Below, piece after piece: positions 53,880 through 62,530 of a stretch of 64,000 bases of DNA. A program made the translations under genes and the position numbers. The stretch comes from Streptomyces sp. NRRL F-5630 (GTDB lineage Bacteria; Actinomycetota; Actinomycetes; Streptomycetales; Streptomycetaceae). The first letter of the stretch is position 1. Each line of letters opens with the position of its first letter. Under the pieces are notes generated by a model. It saw nothing but the letters and a program-made list of their open reading frames with translations, made no database searches and was not told where the DNA came from. The stretch is from the NCBI RefSeq assembly GCF_000719475.1, contig NZ_JOGO01000029.1, forward strand, positions 9,138 through 73,137, given 5' to 3'.

Positions 53880-53897
53880 CTCCCGGGCGGGCGGGAG
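53880..53897 (-). terminator. Hairpin in the corA leader
   Basis: CTCCCG at 53880-53885 and CGGGAG at 53892-53897 form a 6-bp GC stem, about 135 bases upstream of the corA ATG. Position between the M-box-like core and the start makes it a candidate expression platform for the riboswitch. Confidence 0.3.
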
Positions 53898-53984
53898 GGG
53901 GGATCAGGCGGTGACGAAGTGCTCTTCCGTGTGCCCCGCGATCAGCGGCGAGAACCGAAGGGAAAGAGGCGTTTACCCCCGTGG

Positions 53985-54165
53985 GACCCGGGTATGTACG
54001 GCCTCAAGTTCCGGTCCGGGGCCCCGAGGAGGGGCGCGGCACCGTCAAGCGGAAGAGCGGGTGGTACTGCACGGTCGACTTCGATCCATGGAGCCCCACC
54101 TCCTCCAGCCGGTCCCTCGTAAGGGACGGGTGACCCGAAAATCCGGGAGTACAGCGGCCGGGCTG
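53985..54165 (-). ncRNA. M-box (ykoK) magnesium riboswitch-like leader of corA
   Basis: On the minus strand 54082-54100 reads GGTGGGGCTCCATGGATCG, closely matching the M-box core GGTGAGGCTCC...TGGA. It is preceded by AGGGAC/GTCCCT pairing at 54112-54127 and followed by GTGCAGTACCACCC, comparable to the family's CTGCTGCCCA. The core lies 340 bases upstream of corA, and the whole 596-base gap has no gene. M-box RNAs shut off Mg2+ transporters at high Mg2+. The 3' half is not clearly matched, so boundaries are approximate. Confidence 0.5.
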
Positions 54166-54328
54166 AGAGCGTGCTTCTGCGCGCTGCCCTGACCAGCGGC
54201 CAAGCCTAGCAGTCGGCTGTCCTGTCAATCCCCTTTTTGCCCGCGCGATACGCCCTGCCTACGCGGCCTTTACGCGACGGGTCGCTTCACGCTGCCCGCC
54301 CGCCCGCCTCCCGCGCACCCCCGCCGCG

Positions 54329-54334
54329 TACAGT
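54329..54334 (+). promoter_or_regulatory. -10 element giving a leaderless SUFU-domain message
   Basis: TACAGT ends 7 bases before ATG 54342 with no ribosome-binding site between, matching the leaderless pattern at mshB and dapE. Confidence 0.45.
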
Positions 54335-54341
54335 CGCGGGC

Positions 54342-54944
54342 ATGGCAGCCGACGTACTCGCCCTGGTGGAGGCCCGACTGAGCAGCGCGCTCGGCGAGAG
54401 CGACGCGCGCGCGGGCGTCACCTTCCTCGGCGCGGAACGCATCGAGGTCCTGCGCTTCCTCGACACGCGCGAGGAGTCCGCGCCGCTCGTGCGGTACGCG
54501 ACGCTCGGCATGTCCGCCGCGCCGATGACCGATCCCTCCGCGTTCCTCGCCGACCCGGTCGAGGGCCCCCGCGCCGAACTCGTGCTCTCGGTACGGGCCG
54601 GGCGCGCCGATACGGACAAGGTCCTGCGGCCCCTCGCCGTGCTCGCCGCCTCGCCGCAGGTCGAGGGCGTCGTGATCGCGCCGGGTGCCTCGCTCGACGT
54701 GGGCGAACCGCTGTGGCCCGGGGCCCCCTTCACCTCCGTGCTCGTCGCCGAGCCCGGCGGCCTCGTCGAGACCCTCCCCCTCGACCCGCCCCTCGACCCC
54801 GTCGCCTTCCTCCCCCTCCTCCCCATGACCCCCCACGAGGCCGCCTGGAAACGCGTCCACGGCGCGCAGGCCCTCCAGGAGAAGTGGCTCGCGCACGGCA
54901 CGGACCTGCGCGACCCGCTGCGGGGTACCGTCCCGCTGGACTGA
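54342..54944 (+). CDS. SUFU (suppressor of fused) domain protein
   Basis: 200 residues. Matches the bacterial SUFU domain: RIEVLRFLDTREESAPLVRYATLGMS near residue 29, RAELVLSVRAG, VIAPGASLDVGEPLWPGAPF and the ending WLAHGTDLRDPLRG. The bacterial role is unknown; members often behave as immunity or protein-binding domains. Leaderless start at ATG 54342. Confidence 0.85.
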   Translation: MAADVLALVEARLSSALGESDARAGVTFLGAERIEVLRFLDTREESAPLVRYATLGMSAAPMTDPSAFLADPVEGPRAELVLSVRAGRADTDKVLRPLAVLAASPQVEGVVIAPGASLDVGEPLWPGAPFTSVLVAEPGGLVETLPLDPPLDPVAFLPLLPMTPHEAAWKRVHGAQALQEKWLAHGTDLRDPLRGTVPLD

Positions 54945-55218
54945 GGGGGCGCCGTCGGTGGGGGCCGTCGCTGGGGGTGCCGTCGGTGGAGGAGTCCTCG
55001 GTACGGGAGCCTCCGTGCGGGGTGGCGCGTCGTATACGTACCCGGGCCGCGCCTCTCGCGGTCCCGCCCGTGACAGGCGGCCCGCGACAGCCCTGCCCAC
55101 GAGCGCCGGGCGCTCCACGACCGTTCCCTCCGCGGCCCTGCCCGTGTCCTGCCCGCGAGTGGCCGGGTCACGACCTCGGACCTTGACGGAGGCACGTGCG
55201 GCGGGGAACGTGGGCCGC

Positions 55219-55854
55219 ATGAGGGGGGACGTCCGTTGTCCGCGCTGCGGTGGCCGGGTGAGCGCGCCCGGTCTCTTCGCCGACGACTGGCGCTGCCCCG
55301 CGCACGGCGCCGTACCCCCCTTGCAGCCCGCGCTGCCGCCGGGGCCCGAGGAACTGGCGGCCGTGGTGCGGCGCGCGAGGGTCCCCGTGTGGATGCCGTG
55401 GCCGCTTCCCGTCGGCTGGCTCTACACGGGCGCGACCTCCGCGGGCGACGCCCGCACCGGCGCGCTCGCCACCGTCCTCACCTGCGCGGGCCCGGGGCCG
55501 CAGGGCACGAGCGAACTCCTCCTCGTCGCCGAGCGCCCCGGTCTCGGCCTCGGCGCCCACCTCGCGGGAGTGACGTCCACGGCGTACGACGAGGGCAAAC
55601 CGGCGGCGGGCACCGTCCTCGCCGCCGGGCTCCCCGTCACCCTGTGGCGGCTCGCCGAGGCCCCGCCCGACCGCACAGTCCTCATCGGCGACACGGACGG
55701 CGTCCGCCTCTGGCTCATCACCCGCCCCGAGGGCACGGCGGCGCTCACCCCGGAGGAACTCGTCCTCGCCGACCTCCGCGAAGCCGCGTCCGAACTGGAG
55801 TTCCTGCCCTACGGGGCACTGAGCGGGACCCTCCTGGAGGGGCCGCGCGCGTGA
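55219..55854 (+). CDS. Zinc-ribbon protein (DUF6758-like)
   Basis: 211 residues. Opens with MRGDVRCPRCGGRV and WRCPAHG, a zinc ribbon of three or four ligands, then PVWMPWPLPVGWLYTGA and a beta-rich domain (LLLVAERPGLGLGAHLAGV, VLIGDTDGVRLWLITRPEG). ATG 55219 fits the zinc ribbon; the frame is open to 54958 but with low-complexity residues. DUF6758 is a family name from memory. The neighbouring PHP gene follows on the same strand. Confidence 0.8.
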   Translation: MRGDVRCPRCGGRVSAPGLFADDWRCPAHGAVPPLQPALPPGPEELAAVVRRARVPVWMPWPLPVGWLYTGATSAGDARTGALATVLTCAGPGPQGTSELLLVAERPGLGLGAHLAGVTSTAYDEGKPAAGTVLAAGLPVTLWRLAEAPPDRTVLIGDTDGVRLWLITRPEGTAALTPEELVLADLREAASELEFLPYGALSGTLLEGPRA

Positions 55855-55984
55855 GCGGGCCGGGACCCCGCCGTCCTCGCACGGGCCGTCCCCGCCCCCC
55901 TGACCGGCCGTCCCCGCGCCCTTGAGCCGATCGGGTGAGGGCCCCCGCGCGGGCCGCCCGGACCGGCCGGCCTCGCGCGGGCTC

Positions 55985-55990
55985 TATCCT
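55985..55990 (+). promoter_or_regulatory. -10 element for the PHP-domain gene
   Basis: TATCCT about 90 bases before GTG 56081 matches the TAnnnT -10 pattern. Transcription would start near 55997, leaving a leader of about 84 bases with AAGGAG at 56067-56072. Confidence 0.35.
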
Positions 55991-56080
55991 GGAAGCCGCC
56001 CGGCGGTCCCGGGCCCCACCCGCTTCCCGGTACCGGCCCACCTGCCCCGTACCGCGGACCGTCCCGAAGGAGCCCGTGCC

Positions 56081-56959
56081 GTGCGTGTCGACCTGCACAC
56101 CCACTCCACCGCCTCCGACGGCACGGACACCCCCGCCGGGCTCGTCGCCGCGGCGGCGGCGGCCGGGCTCGACGTCGTCGCGCTCACCGACCACGACACG
56201 ACGCGCGGCCACGCCGAGGCCGCCGCCGCGCTCGCGACGCTCGACCGCCCCCTCACCCTCGTGCCCGGCGCCGAACTCTCCTGCCGCTTCGGCGGCGTCG
56301 GCGTCCACCTCCTCGCCTACCTCTTCGACACCGAGGAGCCCGCGCTGCTCCAGGCCCGCGAACTGGTCCGCGACGACCGCGTGCCGCGCGCCAAGGCCAT
56401 GGTCGAGAGCCTGCGCGCGCTCGGCGTGCCGATCACGTGGGAGCAGGTGGCGCGCATCGCCGACGGCGGTTCCGTCGGCCGCCCGCACCTCGCGTCGGCC
56501 CTCGTCGAACTCGGCGTCGTGGACACCGTCTCGGACGCCTTCACGCCCCAGTGGCTCGGCGACGGCGGGCGCGCCTACGCGCCCAAGAACGAACTCGACC
56601 CCGCCGAGGCGATCCGCCTGGTCAAGGCGGCGGGGGGCGTCAGCGTCCTGGCCCACCCGCTCGCCGCCTCGCGCGGGCCCACGCTGAGCGAGGAGGCCAT
56701 CGCCGGGCTCGCGGCGGCCGGGCTCGACGGCCTGGAGGCCGACCACCCCGACCACGACCCGGCGGCCACCGCGCGCGCCCACGCGCTCGCCGCCGACCTC
56801 GGCCTCCTCGCGACCGGCTCCAGCGACTACCACGGCACCCGCAAGCCCCTCGCGCTCGGCGCCCGCACGACCGACCCCGAGGTCTACGCCGAGATCATCC
56901 GCCGCTCCGCGGGAGCCTTCCCCGTACCCGGCGCCGGCGGAGCCGCCCGCACCGCCTGA
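56081..56959 (+). CDS. PHP-domain phosphoesterase
   Basis: 292 residues. Metal-dependent phosphatase/exonuclease family related to histidinol phosphatase and the TrpH nuclease. Metal motifs: His6/His8 with DLHTHSTASDGT, ALTDHD, GAELSCRF, LAHPL and GSSDYHG. GTG 56081 with AAGGAG 8 bases upstream starts the domain exactly. TrpH-like 5'-3' nucleotidase activity on RNA or nucleotides is the likeliest role. Confidence 0.9.
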   Translation: MRVDLHTHSTASDGTDTPAGLVAAAAAAGLDVVALTDHDTTRGHAEAAAALATLDRPLTLVPGAELSCRFGGVGVHLLAYLFDTEEPALLQARELVRDDRVPRAKAMVESLRALGVPITWEQVARIADGGSVGRPHLASALVELGVVDTVSDAFTPQWLGDGGRAYAPKNELDPAEAIRLVKAAGGVSVLAHPLAASRGPTLSEEAIAGLAAAGLDGLEADHPDHDPAATARAHALAADLGLLATGSSDYHGTRKPLALGARTTDPEVYAEIIRRSAGAFPVPGAGGAARTA

Positions 56960-57169
56960 ACCATGCCCTCCTCCGGCCGGACCCGCCCGGGGCCCCGGCC
57001 GGCTTCCGCGCGCCGCCATCCGACCCCGTAGCGGGGCGGGATGGCGCGTCGCGGAGCGTGCGCTTCCCCGTGGTTCAGGGTGCCGGTACGCGCCCCTCGC
57101 ACGCCGCCCCCCGTCCACCCGCCCCCGCCGTGCCCGCAGCGCGCCGGGGAACCTCCCGCAAGGCCCCAC

Positions 57170-57775
57170 GTGTTCGACTTCGCCGTCTTCGGCTCGCTCT
57201 TCCTGACCCTCTTCGTGATCATGGACCCGCCCGGGATCACGCCGATCTTCCTCGCCCTCACCGCGGGCCGCCCGGCCAAGACGCAGCGCCACATGGCCTT
57301 CCAGGCGGTGTGCGTCGCCTTCGGCGTCATCGTCGTCTTCGGCATCCTCGGGCAGCAGATCCTCGACTACCTGCACGTCTCGGTGCCCGCGCTGATGATC
57401 GCGGGCGGGCTGCTCCTGCTCCTCATCGCGCTCGACCTGCTCACCGGCAAGACCGACGAGCCCCAGCAGACCAAGGACGTCAACGTCGCCCTCGTCCCCC
57501 TCGGTATGCCGCTGCTCGCGGGTCCGGGGGCGATCGTCTCGGTCATCCTCGCCGTGCAGCACGCCGACTCGGTGAGCACGCAGGTCTCCGTGTGGTGCGC
57601 GATCCTCGCCATGCACGTCGTGCTGTGGGCGACGATGCGGTACTCGCTCGTCATCATCCGCGTCATCAAGGACGGCGGCGTCGTCCTCGTGACCCGTCTC
57701 GCGGGCATGATGCTCTCCGCGATCGCGGTCCAGCAGATCATCAACGGGATCACGCAGGTCATCAAGGGGGCGTGA
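57170..57775 (+). CDS. MarC/UPF0056 family membrane protein
   Basis: 201 residues, six membrane segments. Family pattern: FGSLFLTLFVIMDPPGITPIF at the start, LGMPLLAGPGAIVSVI in the middle and GGVVLVTRLAGMMLSAIAVQ late. Function is not established despite the MarC name. GTG 57170 starts the first helix. Terminator follows at 57844. Confidence 0.92.
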   Translation: MFDFAVFGSLFLTLFVIMDPPGITPIFLALTAGRPAKTQRHMAFQAVCVAFGVIVVFGILGQQILDYLHVSVPALMIAGGLLLLLIALDLLTGKTDEPQQTKDVNVALVPLGMPLLAGPGAIVSVILAVQHADSVSTQVSVWCAILAMHVVLWATMRYSLVIIRVIKDGGVVLVTRLAGMMLSAIAVQQIINGITQVIKGA

Positions 57776-57843
57776 GCCGGTCCGGCGCGCGGGAAGGCGT
57801 GCGCCCGTACGCGGGCACACCCCGCACGCGGGCCCTACGCACG

Positions 57844-57879
57844 AGGGCCCCCGTCCGGCGGGTGCCGGGCGGGGGCCCT
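57844..57879. terminator. Hairpin between MarC and DUF6104-like genes
   Basis: AGGGCCCCCG at 57844-57853 and CGGGGGCCCT at 57870-57879 form a perfect 10-bp stem with a 16-base loop. It lies between convergent genes. Confidence 0.75.
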
Positions 57880-57932
57880 GAGTCATCATCAAAGGTGCGG
57901 CGGCCGTGCGGAGGCCGACGCGGGAAACGGCG

Positions 57933-58085
57933 TTACGAAGCCGGAGCCTCTGCCGGGCGGATGTAGAGCCGCTGGCCGATCTCGGCCGCCTGCTGAACGA
58001 TCCGGTTGACGGAGGCCGCGTCCACGATCGTGCTGTCCATTGCGGAACCGGTCACGTCGTCGAGGCGCATGATCTCGAAGCGCAT
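57933..58085 (-). CDS. Small conserved protein (DUF6104-like)
   Basis: 50 residues: MRFEIMRLDDVTGSAMDSTI, then VDAASVNRIVQQAAEIGQRL and YIRPAEAPAS. A very conserved small Streptomyces protein (DUF6104, from memory) with a strand and one amphipathic helix. GGGAG precedes ATG 58085. Role unknown. The AT-richer stretch 58225-58300 upstream probably holds its promoter. Confidence 0.85.
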   Translation of the reverse strand: MRFEIMRLDDVTGSAMDSTIVDAASVNRIVQQAAEIGQRLYIRPAEAPAS

Positions 58086-58396
58086 GGGGCTTCTCCCTTC
58101 GTCCGGGTGATCCTCCAAAGGAGAACTGTGATGCGAGGGCGTGGACCCAGTGTCGCCCCCGTACCCGGCACAGGGCGTTGCCCGACCGTTACGAGTGGAT
58201 TGCGCGACTGAGGTACCCCCGCTCCGTATGGGTACAACGAGTTGCCCGGAGCAAACATTCCCTTGGCTAAGGAAAACATTCAACGGTCTAAGTACTTGAC
58301 AAGCGGAGGGCCCGCCTCTCCTTGCGCCTCCGCACACCTGCGCGCTACCCCGCGCGGTTGTGCGCGCCCCGCGCCGATCGGGAGAATGAGCCCCCT
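58086..58396. other. Divergent region with AT-rich core
   Basis: 311 bases between the DUF6104-like and NYN genes. 58225-58300 is distinctly AT-rich for this genome and includes a consensus TTGACA at 58296-58301 on the + strand. A -10 at the right distance is not evident, so no promoter is called. No gene is supportable in the gap. Confidence 0.35.
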
Positions 58397-59329
58397 ATGA
58401 ACCAGGAATCCGTGGACACCGGCGCCCGACTCGACCGCATCGACCGGCGCCTCGCCCAGATCGCGGGAGAACTCGCCGGAGCCGCGACCCACGCCGTCTT
58501 CGTCGACGCCGGCTACCTCTACGCCGCGGCGGGACGGCTCGTCACGGGCACGGAGGACCGCAAAGGCTTCGAACTCGACGCCCAGGGCCTGATCGACGCG
58601 CTCGTCGACTGTGCGAGCCACGTCTTCCCGCACAGCAGGCTCCTGCGCGTCTACTGGTACGACGGCGCCAGGCGCCGCATCCACACCGCCGAACAGCAGT
58701 CCATCGCCGAGCTGCCCGACGTCAAGGTCCGCCTCGGCAACCTCAACGCCAACAACCAGCAGAAGGGCGTGGACTCCCTCATCCGCGGCGACCTCGAGTC
58801 CCTCGCCCGCCACCGCGCCATCGGCGACGCCGTCCTCCTCGGCGGCGACGAGGACCTCGTGCCCGCCGTCGAGGCCGCGCAGGACTTCGGCGCGCGCGTC
58901 CACCTGTGGGGCATCGAGGCCCCCGAGGGCCTGCGCAACCAGGCCGACCCGCTCCTGTGGGAGGTCGACACGCAGCGCACCCTCGACCTCGCCTTCCTCA
59001 AGCCCTACGTCACCCGCCGCACCGTCGTCACCTTCGACGACGCCGTCGTGCCTCGCCCCACCTGGGACGACGTCCACTTCGTCGGCAAGCGCGTCGCCGC
59101 CACCTGGTACAGCACCAAGGGCCCCGCATCCCTGGCCGGGCTCCTCCCCGGGCCCTACCTGCCCGGCCCCGTCGACCAGGACCTCCTCATCGAGGCGGAA
59201 GCGCTCCTCCAGTACTCCCTGCGCGCCCAGCCGGACCTGCGCCGCGCGCTGCGCGACGGCTTCTGGGAGCACGTGCGGACCCTCTTCCCGACGCCGGACA
59301 GCGGACCGGAGACGGCGCCGCGGGGCTGA
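58397..59329 (+). CDS. NYN (PIN-like) domain protein
   Basis: 310 residues. Putative RNase of the NYN/LabA group: catalytic-acid pattern AVFVDAGYLY (Asp37), VYWYDGARRR, KGVDSLIRGDLESLARH and GGDEDLVPAV near residue 150. The C-terminal 120 residues (FVGKRVAATWYSTKGPASLA and on) are an extra domain I do not recognise. ATG 58397 with GGGAG upstream. Confidence 0.88.
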   Translation: MNQESVDTGARLDRIDRRLAQIAGELAGAATHAVFVDAGYLYAAAGRLVTGTEDRKGFELDAQGLIDALVDCASHVFPHSRLLRVYWYDGARRRIHTAEQQSIAELPDVKVRLGNLNANNQQKGVDSLIRGDLESLARHRAIGDAVLLGGDEDLVPAVEAAQDFGARVHLWGIEAPEGLRNQADPLLWEVDTQRTLDLAFLKPYVTRRTVVTFDDAVVPRPTWDDVHFVGKRVAATWYSTKGPASLAGLLPGPYLPGPVDQDLLIEAEALLQYSLRAQPDLRRALRDGFWEHVRTLFPTPDSGPETAPRG

Positions 59330-59417
59330 GGCGCGGCGGCCCCGCCGAGGTGGCCGGACGGCGGAGAGGGGCGCGGCCTCGCGGAGGCGAGCACCGCTCC
59401 GGCTTCCGGGGCGGGCG

Positions 59418-60278
59418 TCACACCGCCGGGTGCGTGTCCCAGAAGGCGAGCAGCGCCTCGGCCGTCTCCTCCGGGCGGTCCGTGTTGGGGGAGTGCCCCG
59501 CGCCCGCCACCCGGGTCCGGGGCGCCCCTAGCCGCGACGCCATCGCGTCCAGCCACTCCACGGGCCACGTGTCGTCGCTCTCGCCCGAGACGACGTGCAC
59601 CGGGACCCCGCTCGCCGCCAGCTCGGCGACCCGGTCCGGCTCGGTCGCCAACTGCTTCCCCGTGGTGAGGAGTTGCACCGTGCGAGTACGGAGCCACCGC
59701 TCCCGGAGCCGGCGGTCCCGCTCCGTGACCGGGCGCGCGGCGGCCTCGGCGGCCCCCGGGGACTCCAGCGCGGCCATCGCCTCCCACACCGCGCCCTTCT
59801 CCATCGCGCCGAGCGCCTGCGAGAGCAGCGCGAGCTTCTCGATCTGCCCCTGGGAGGTCGCCGCGGGCCCGGCGGACATGATCGTGAGGCTCGCGAAGAG
59901 GGCGGGCTCGACGATGACGGCGGCGCGCGCGATGAGCCCGCCGAGCGAGTGCCCGAGCAGGTGCGCCCGCCCCCCGAGGGCCCGCACGAGCGCGTGCACG
60001 TCGGCGGCGAGTTCTCCGGGCGCGTACGCCTCGGGCGACTCGGGACCCTCGGTCTCGTACTGTCCCCTGCCGTCGACGGAGACGACCCGGTAACCCCCGG
60101 CGGCGAGCGCGGGCAGGAGCGGCAGGAAGTCCTCCTTGCTCCCGGTGAAGCCGGGCAGCAGCAGCGCCAGGGGCGCCCGCGCCTCACCGGTCGCGAGCGC
60201 GGCGAAGTCCCCGCGCGCCGTCGTGACGGTGAGCCGGTCTGTGCCGGGCGGGGGAACGAAGGTAGGCGGCCTGCTCAT
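59418..60278 (-). CDS. Alpha/beta hydrolase
   Basis: 286 residues. Nucleophile elbow GHSLGG with Ser111, oxyanion LLPGFTGS, likely acid in VVSGESDDTWP and His in AGAGHSPN. An aminopeptidase- or esterase-type substrate is possible but unknown. Convergent with the NYN gene. Confidence 0.9.
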   Translation of the reverse strand: MSRPPTFVPPPGTDRLTVTTARGDFAALATGEARAPLALLLPGFTGSKEDFLPLLPALAAGGYRVVSVDGRGQYETEGPESPEAYAPGELAADVHALVRALGGRAHLLGHSLGGLIARAAVIVEPALFASLTIMSAGPAATSQGQIEKLALLSQALGAMEKGAVWEAMAALESPGAAEAAARPVTERDRRLRERWLRTRTVQLLTTGKQLATEPDRVAELAASGVPVHVVSGESDDTWPVEWLDAMASRLGAPRTRVAGAGHSPNTDRPEETAEALLAFWDTHPAV

Positions 60279-60395
60279 GGGACGGAGGCTAACGGGCGGC
60301 GGGGGGCTTGTCGCCGCGGCCCGTCCGGCAGGAACCGGGCGCGGACCACGCGCGGCATCAGGGGTCTTCTCGCGGCGGCGGGCGCGGACAGCACG

Positions 60396-60429
60396 CGGCC
60401 CCGGGACCCTGTCGCGGGTCCCGGGGCCG
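60396..60429 (-). terminator. Perfect 14-bp hairpin downstream of DEAD helicase
   Basis: Arms 60396-60409 and 60416-60429 pair perfectly around TGTCGC, 28 bases past the helicase stop (TGA read on the minus strand, ending at 60458). Confidence 0.85.
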
Positions 60430-60457
60430 GGCGTGCTCAGCCGTCAGTCGCGCGCGC

Positions 60458-62146
60458 TCAGTCCTCGGCGGTCTCGGCCGCGGGGCGGCGCGTCCGCGTG
60501 CGGCGGCGCGGCTTGCGCGCGGCGCCCGTACCCTCGCCGGACTCCGTGGTGGCAGTCGCCGCGACCGGCTCGGCCGTCCGCTTCTGCTCGGGGACCTCGG
60601 CAGCCGAGCGGGCCGTGGCGGCGGAGCGGGTGCGGCGACGGCGCGGCTTGCGCGGCGCCTCGTCGGCGCCCTCACCGGCGGCGGGTGCCTCGGCGCCCTG
60701 CTCGCCCGTGGTGGCCGTGACGGGCTCGCCGTTACGGGTGCGACGGCGGCGGCGCGGGGCACGGGGCTCGCGCTCCTCACCGGCCGTCTCCTCCGCACGG
60801 GAGCCCTTGCGGTCCTCCGTACGCGCGGCCGGGGCGGCGCCGCGCTTGCCGCGACCGCCCGTCTCGCCCAGGTCCTCGACCTGCTCGGCGTCCAGGCCCG
60901 CGCGGGTGCGCTCGCTGCGCGGCAGGACACCCTTCGTGCCCGCCGGGATCTTCAGTTCCTCGAAGAGGTGCGGCGAGGTCGAGTACGTCTCGACGGGGTC
61001 GGGGAACCCGAGGCCGAGCGCCTTGTTGATGAGCTGCCAGCGCGGGATGTCGTCCCAGTCGACGAGCGTGACGGCCGTACCCGAGCGACCCGCGCGGCCC
61101 GTACGGCCGATGCGGTGCAGGTAGGTCTTCTCGTCCTCGGGCGTCTGGTAGTTGATGACGTGCGTGACGCCCTCGACATCGATGCCGCGCGCGGCGACGT
61201 CGGTGCACACGAGCACATCGACCTTGCCGTTGCGGAAGGCCCGCAGCGCCTGCTCGCGGGCGCCCTGGCCGAGGTCCCCGTGCACCGCGCCGGCGGCGAA
61301 ACCACGCCGCTGGAGCTGCTCGGAGATGTCGGCCGCCGTCCGCTTCGTACGGCAGAAGATCATCGCGAGCCCGCGGCCCTCGGCCTGGAGGATGCGCGCG
61401 ACCATCTCCGGCTTGTCCATCGAGTGCGCGCGGAAGACGTGCTGCTCGGTGTTGGCGACGGTGGCGCCCTCGTCGTCGGGCGAGGTCGCGTTGATGTGCG
61501 TGGGCTGCGACATGTAGCGGCGCGCGAGGGAGACGACGGCGCCCGGCATCGTCGCCGAGAAGAGCATCGTCTGCCGCTTCACGGGCAGCATCGCGACGAT
61601 CTTCTCGACGTCGGGCAGGAAGCCCAGGTCGAGCATCTCGTCGGCCTCGTCGAGCACGAGCGCCCGCACCTTGCTGAGGTCCAGCTTGCGCTGGCCCGCG
61701 AGGTCGAGGAGGCGGCCCGGGGTGCCGACGACGACGTCGACGCCCTTCTTGAGCGCCTCGACCTGGGGCTCGTAGGCACGGCCCCCGTATATGGCGAGGA
61801 CGCGCACGTCGCGCACCTTGCCGGCGGTCTGGAGGTCGTTGGTCACCTGCGTGCACAGCTCGCGGGTGGGCACGACGACGAGGGCCTGCGGCGCCTCGCT
61901 GAGCTTGTCCGGGGTCGCGCGTCCGGCCTCGACGTCGGCGGAGACGGTCACCCGCTCCAGGAGCGGGAGGCCGAAACCGAGCGTCTTGCCGGTCCCGGTC
62001 TTGGCCTGGCCGATCACATCGGAGCCGGACAGGGCGACGGGCAGGGTCAGTGACTGGATGGGAAAGGGGGAGACGATGCCGACGGCTTCCAGCGCCTCGG
62101 CCGTCTCGGGGAGAATCCCCAGGTCCCGAAAAGTCTGCGTAGTCAG
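60458..62146 (-). CDS. DEAD-box RNA helicase (RhlE-like), apparent CTG start
   Basis: 562 residues. ATP-dependent RNA remodelling. Q motif FPIQ at 28-31, motif I AKTGTGKT 48-55, DEAD 166-169, SAT 197-199, HRIGRTGRAG late. About 120 C-terminal residues are Arg/Ala/Glu rich with RRRRTR repeats, probably for RNA binding. Family relatives begin MTT..FRDLGI; here that position is CTG (62144-62146 minus strand), GAGG 7 bases upstream, and a TAA five codons before it. The next in-frame start (GTG 62017) would delete the Q motif. Gene order with the ferritin-like gene matches Rv3211/Rv3210c. Confidence 0.88.
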   Translation of the reverse strand: MTTQTFRDLGILPETAEALEAVGIVSPFPIQSLTLPVALSGSDVIGQAKTGTGKTLGFGLPLLERVTVSADVEAGRATPDKLSEAPQALVVVPTRELCTQVTNDLQTAGKVRDVRVLAIYGGRAYEPQVEALKKGVDVVVGTPGRLLDLAGQRKLDLSKVRALVLDEADEMLDLGFLPDVEKIVAMLPVKRQTMLFSATMPGAVVSLARRYMSQPTHINATSPDDEGATVANTEQHVFRAHSMDKPEMVARILQAEGRGLAMIFCRTKRTAADISEQLQRRGFAAGAVHGDLGQGAREQALRAFRNGKVDVLVCTDVAARGIDVEGVTHVINYQTPEDEKTYLHRIGRTGRAGRSGTAVTLVDWDDIPRWQLINKALGLGFPDPVETYSTSPHLFEELKIPAGTKGVLPRSERTRAGLDAEQVEDLGETGGRGKRGAAPAARTEDRKGSRAEETAGEEREPRAPRRRRRTRNGEPVTATTGEQGAEAPAAGEGADEAPRKPRRRRTRSAATARSAAEVPEQKRTAEPVAATATTESGEGTGAARKPRRRTRTRRPAAETAED

Positions 62147-62381
62147 GATGTTGCCTCTTCGTTAAGGCGGTACGAGGGAACGTGAGGGGTCTTGACCGTG
62201 CCGCGGACCGCCGGCCGCTGTAACGGGGACGGGCCGGGTCGCGTCGCGGGACCTCTGCTCACGCTCACAGCGCTCACACCGCTGAGGGCCCCTCGAAAGC
62301 CGTACGCGCGAAAGGCGCGAGCGGCCGGGAGGGCTGTCGGGTCGGAGCCGATCGGGCCACCGACCGGGCATCCTCGGTACA

Positions 62382-62411
62382 CCCGCTGAACATATGGACA
62401 TATTCGGCGGG
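62382..62411. promoter_or_regulatory. Palindrome with AT-rich centre
   Basis: CCCGCTGAA at 62382-62390 and TTCGGCGGG at 62403-62411 are inverted repeats with one mismatch, flanking the AT-rich core CATATGGACATA. It may be an operator for either divergent gene. Confidence 0.4.
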
Positions 62412-62518
62412 CTCCTTTACCACCATACCCCCAAAGCCCGCAGGCGTGCCGGTTCGAGGCCATACGTAGCGGTCATCACACCTGTCGGCCGCCCGGGTAC
62501 GTGCTCGTCGGCGCGGGC

Positions 62519-62524
62519 TATTCT
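62519..62524 (+). promoter_or_regulatory. -10 element giving a leaderless ferritin-like message
   Basis: TATTCT ends 6 bases before ATG 62531 with no ribosome-binding site between, as for mshB and dapE. Confidence 0.5.
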
Positions 62525-62530
62525 GCGCTC

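Larger units (their letters stand above)
62147..62530. other. Divergent region between helicase and ferritin-like genes
   Basis: 384 bases with no supportable gene. It holds an imperfect AT-centred palindrome at 62382-62411 and, at 62519, a -10-like hexamer for the rightward gene. A long leader for the helicase is likely, common for cold- or stress-responsive helicases. Confidence 0.4.
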
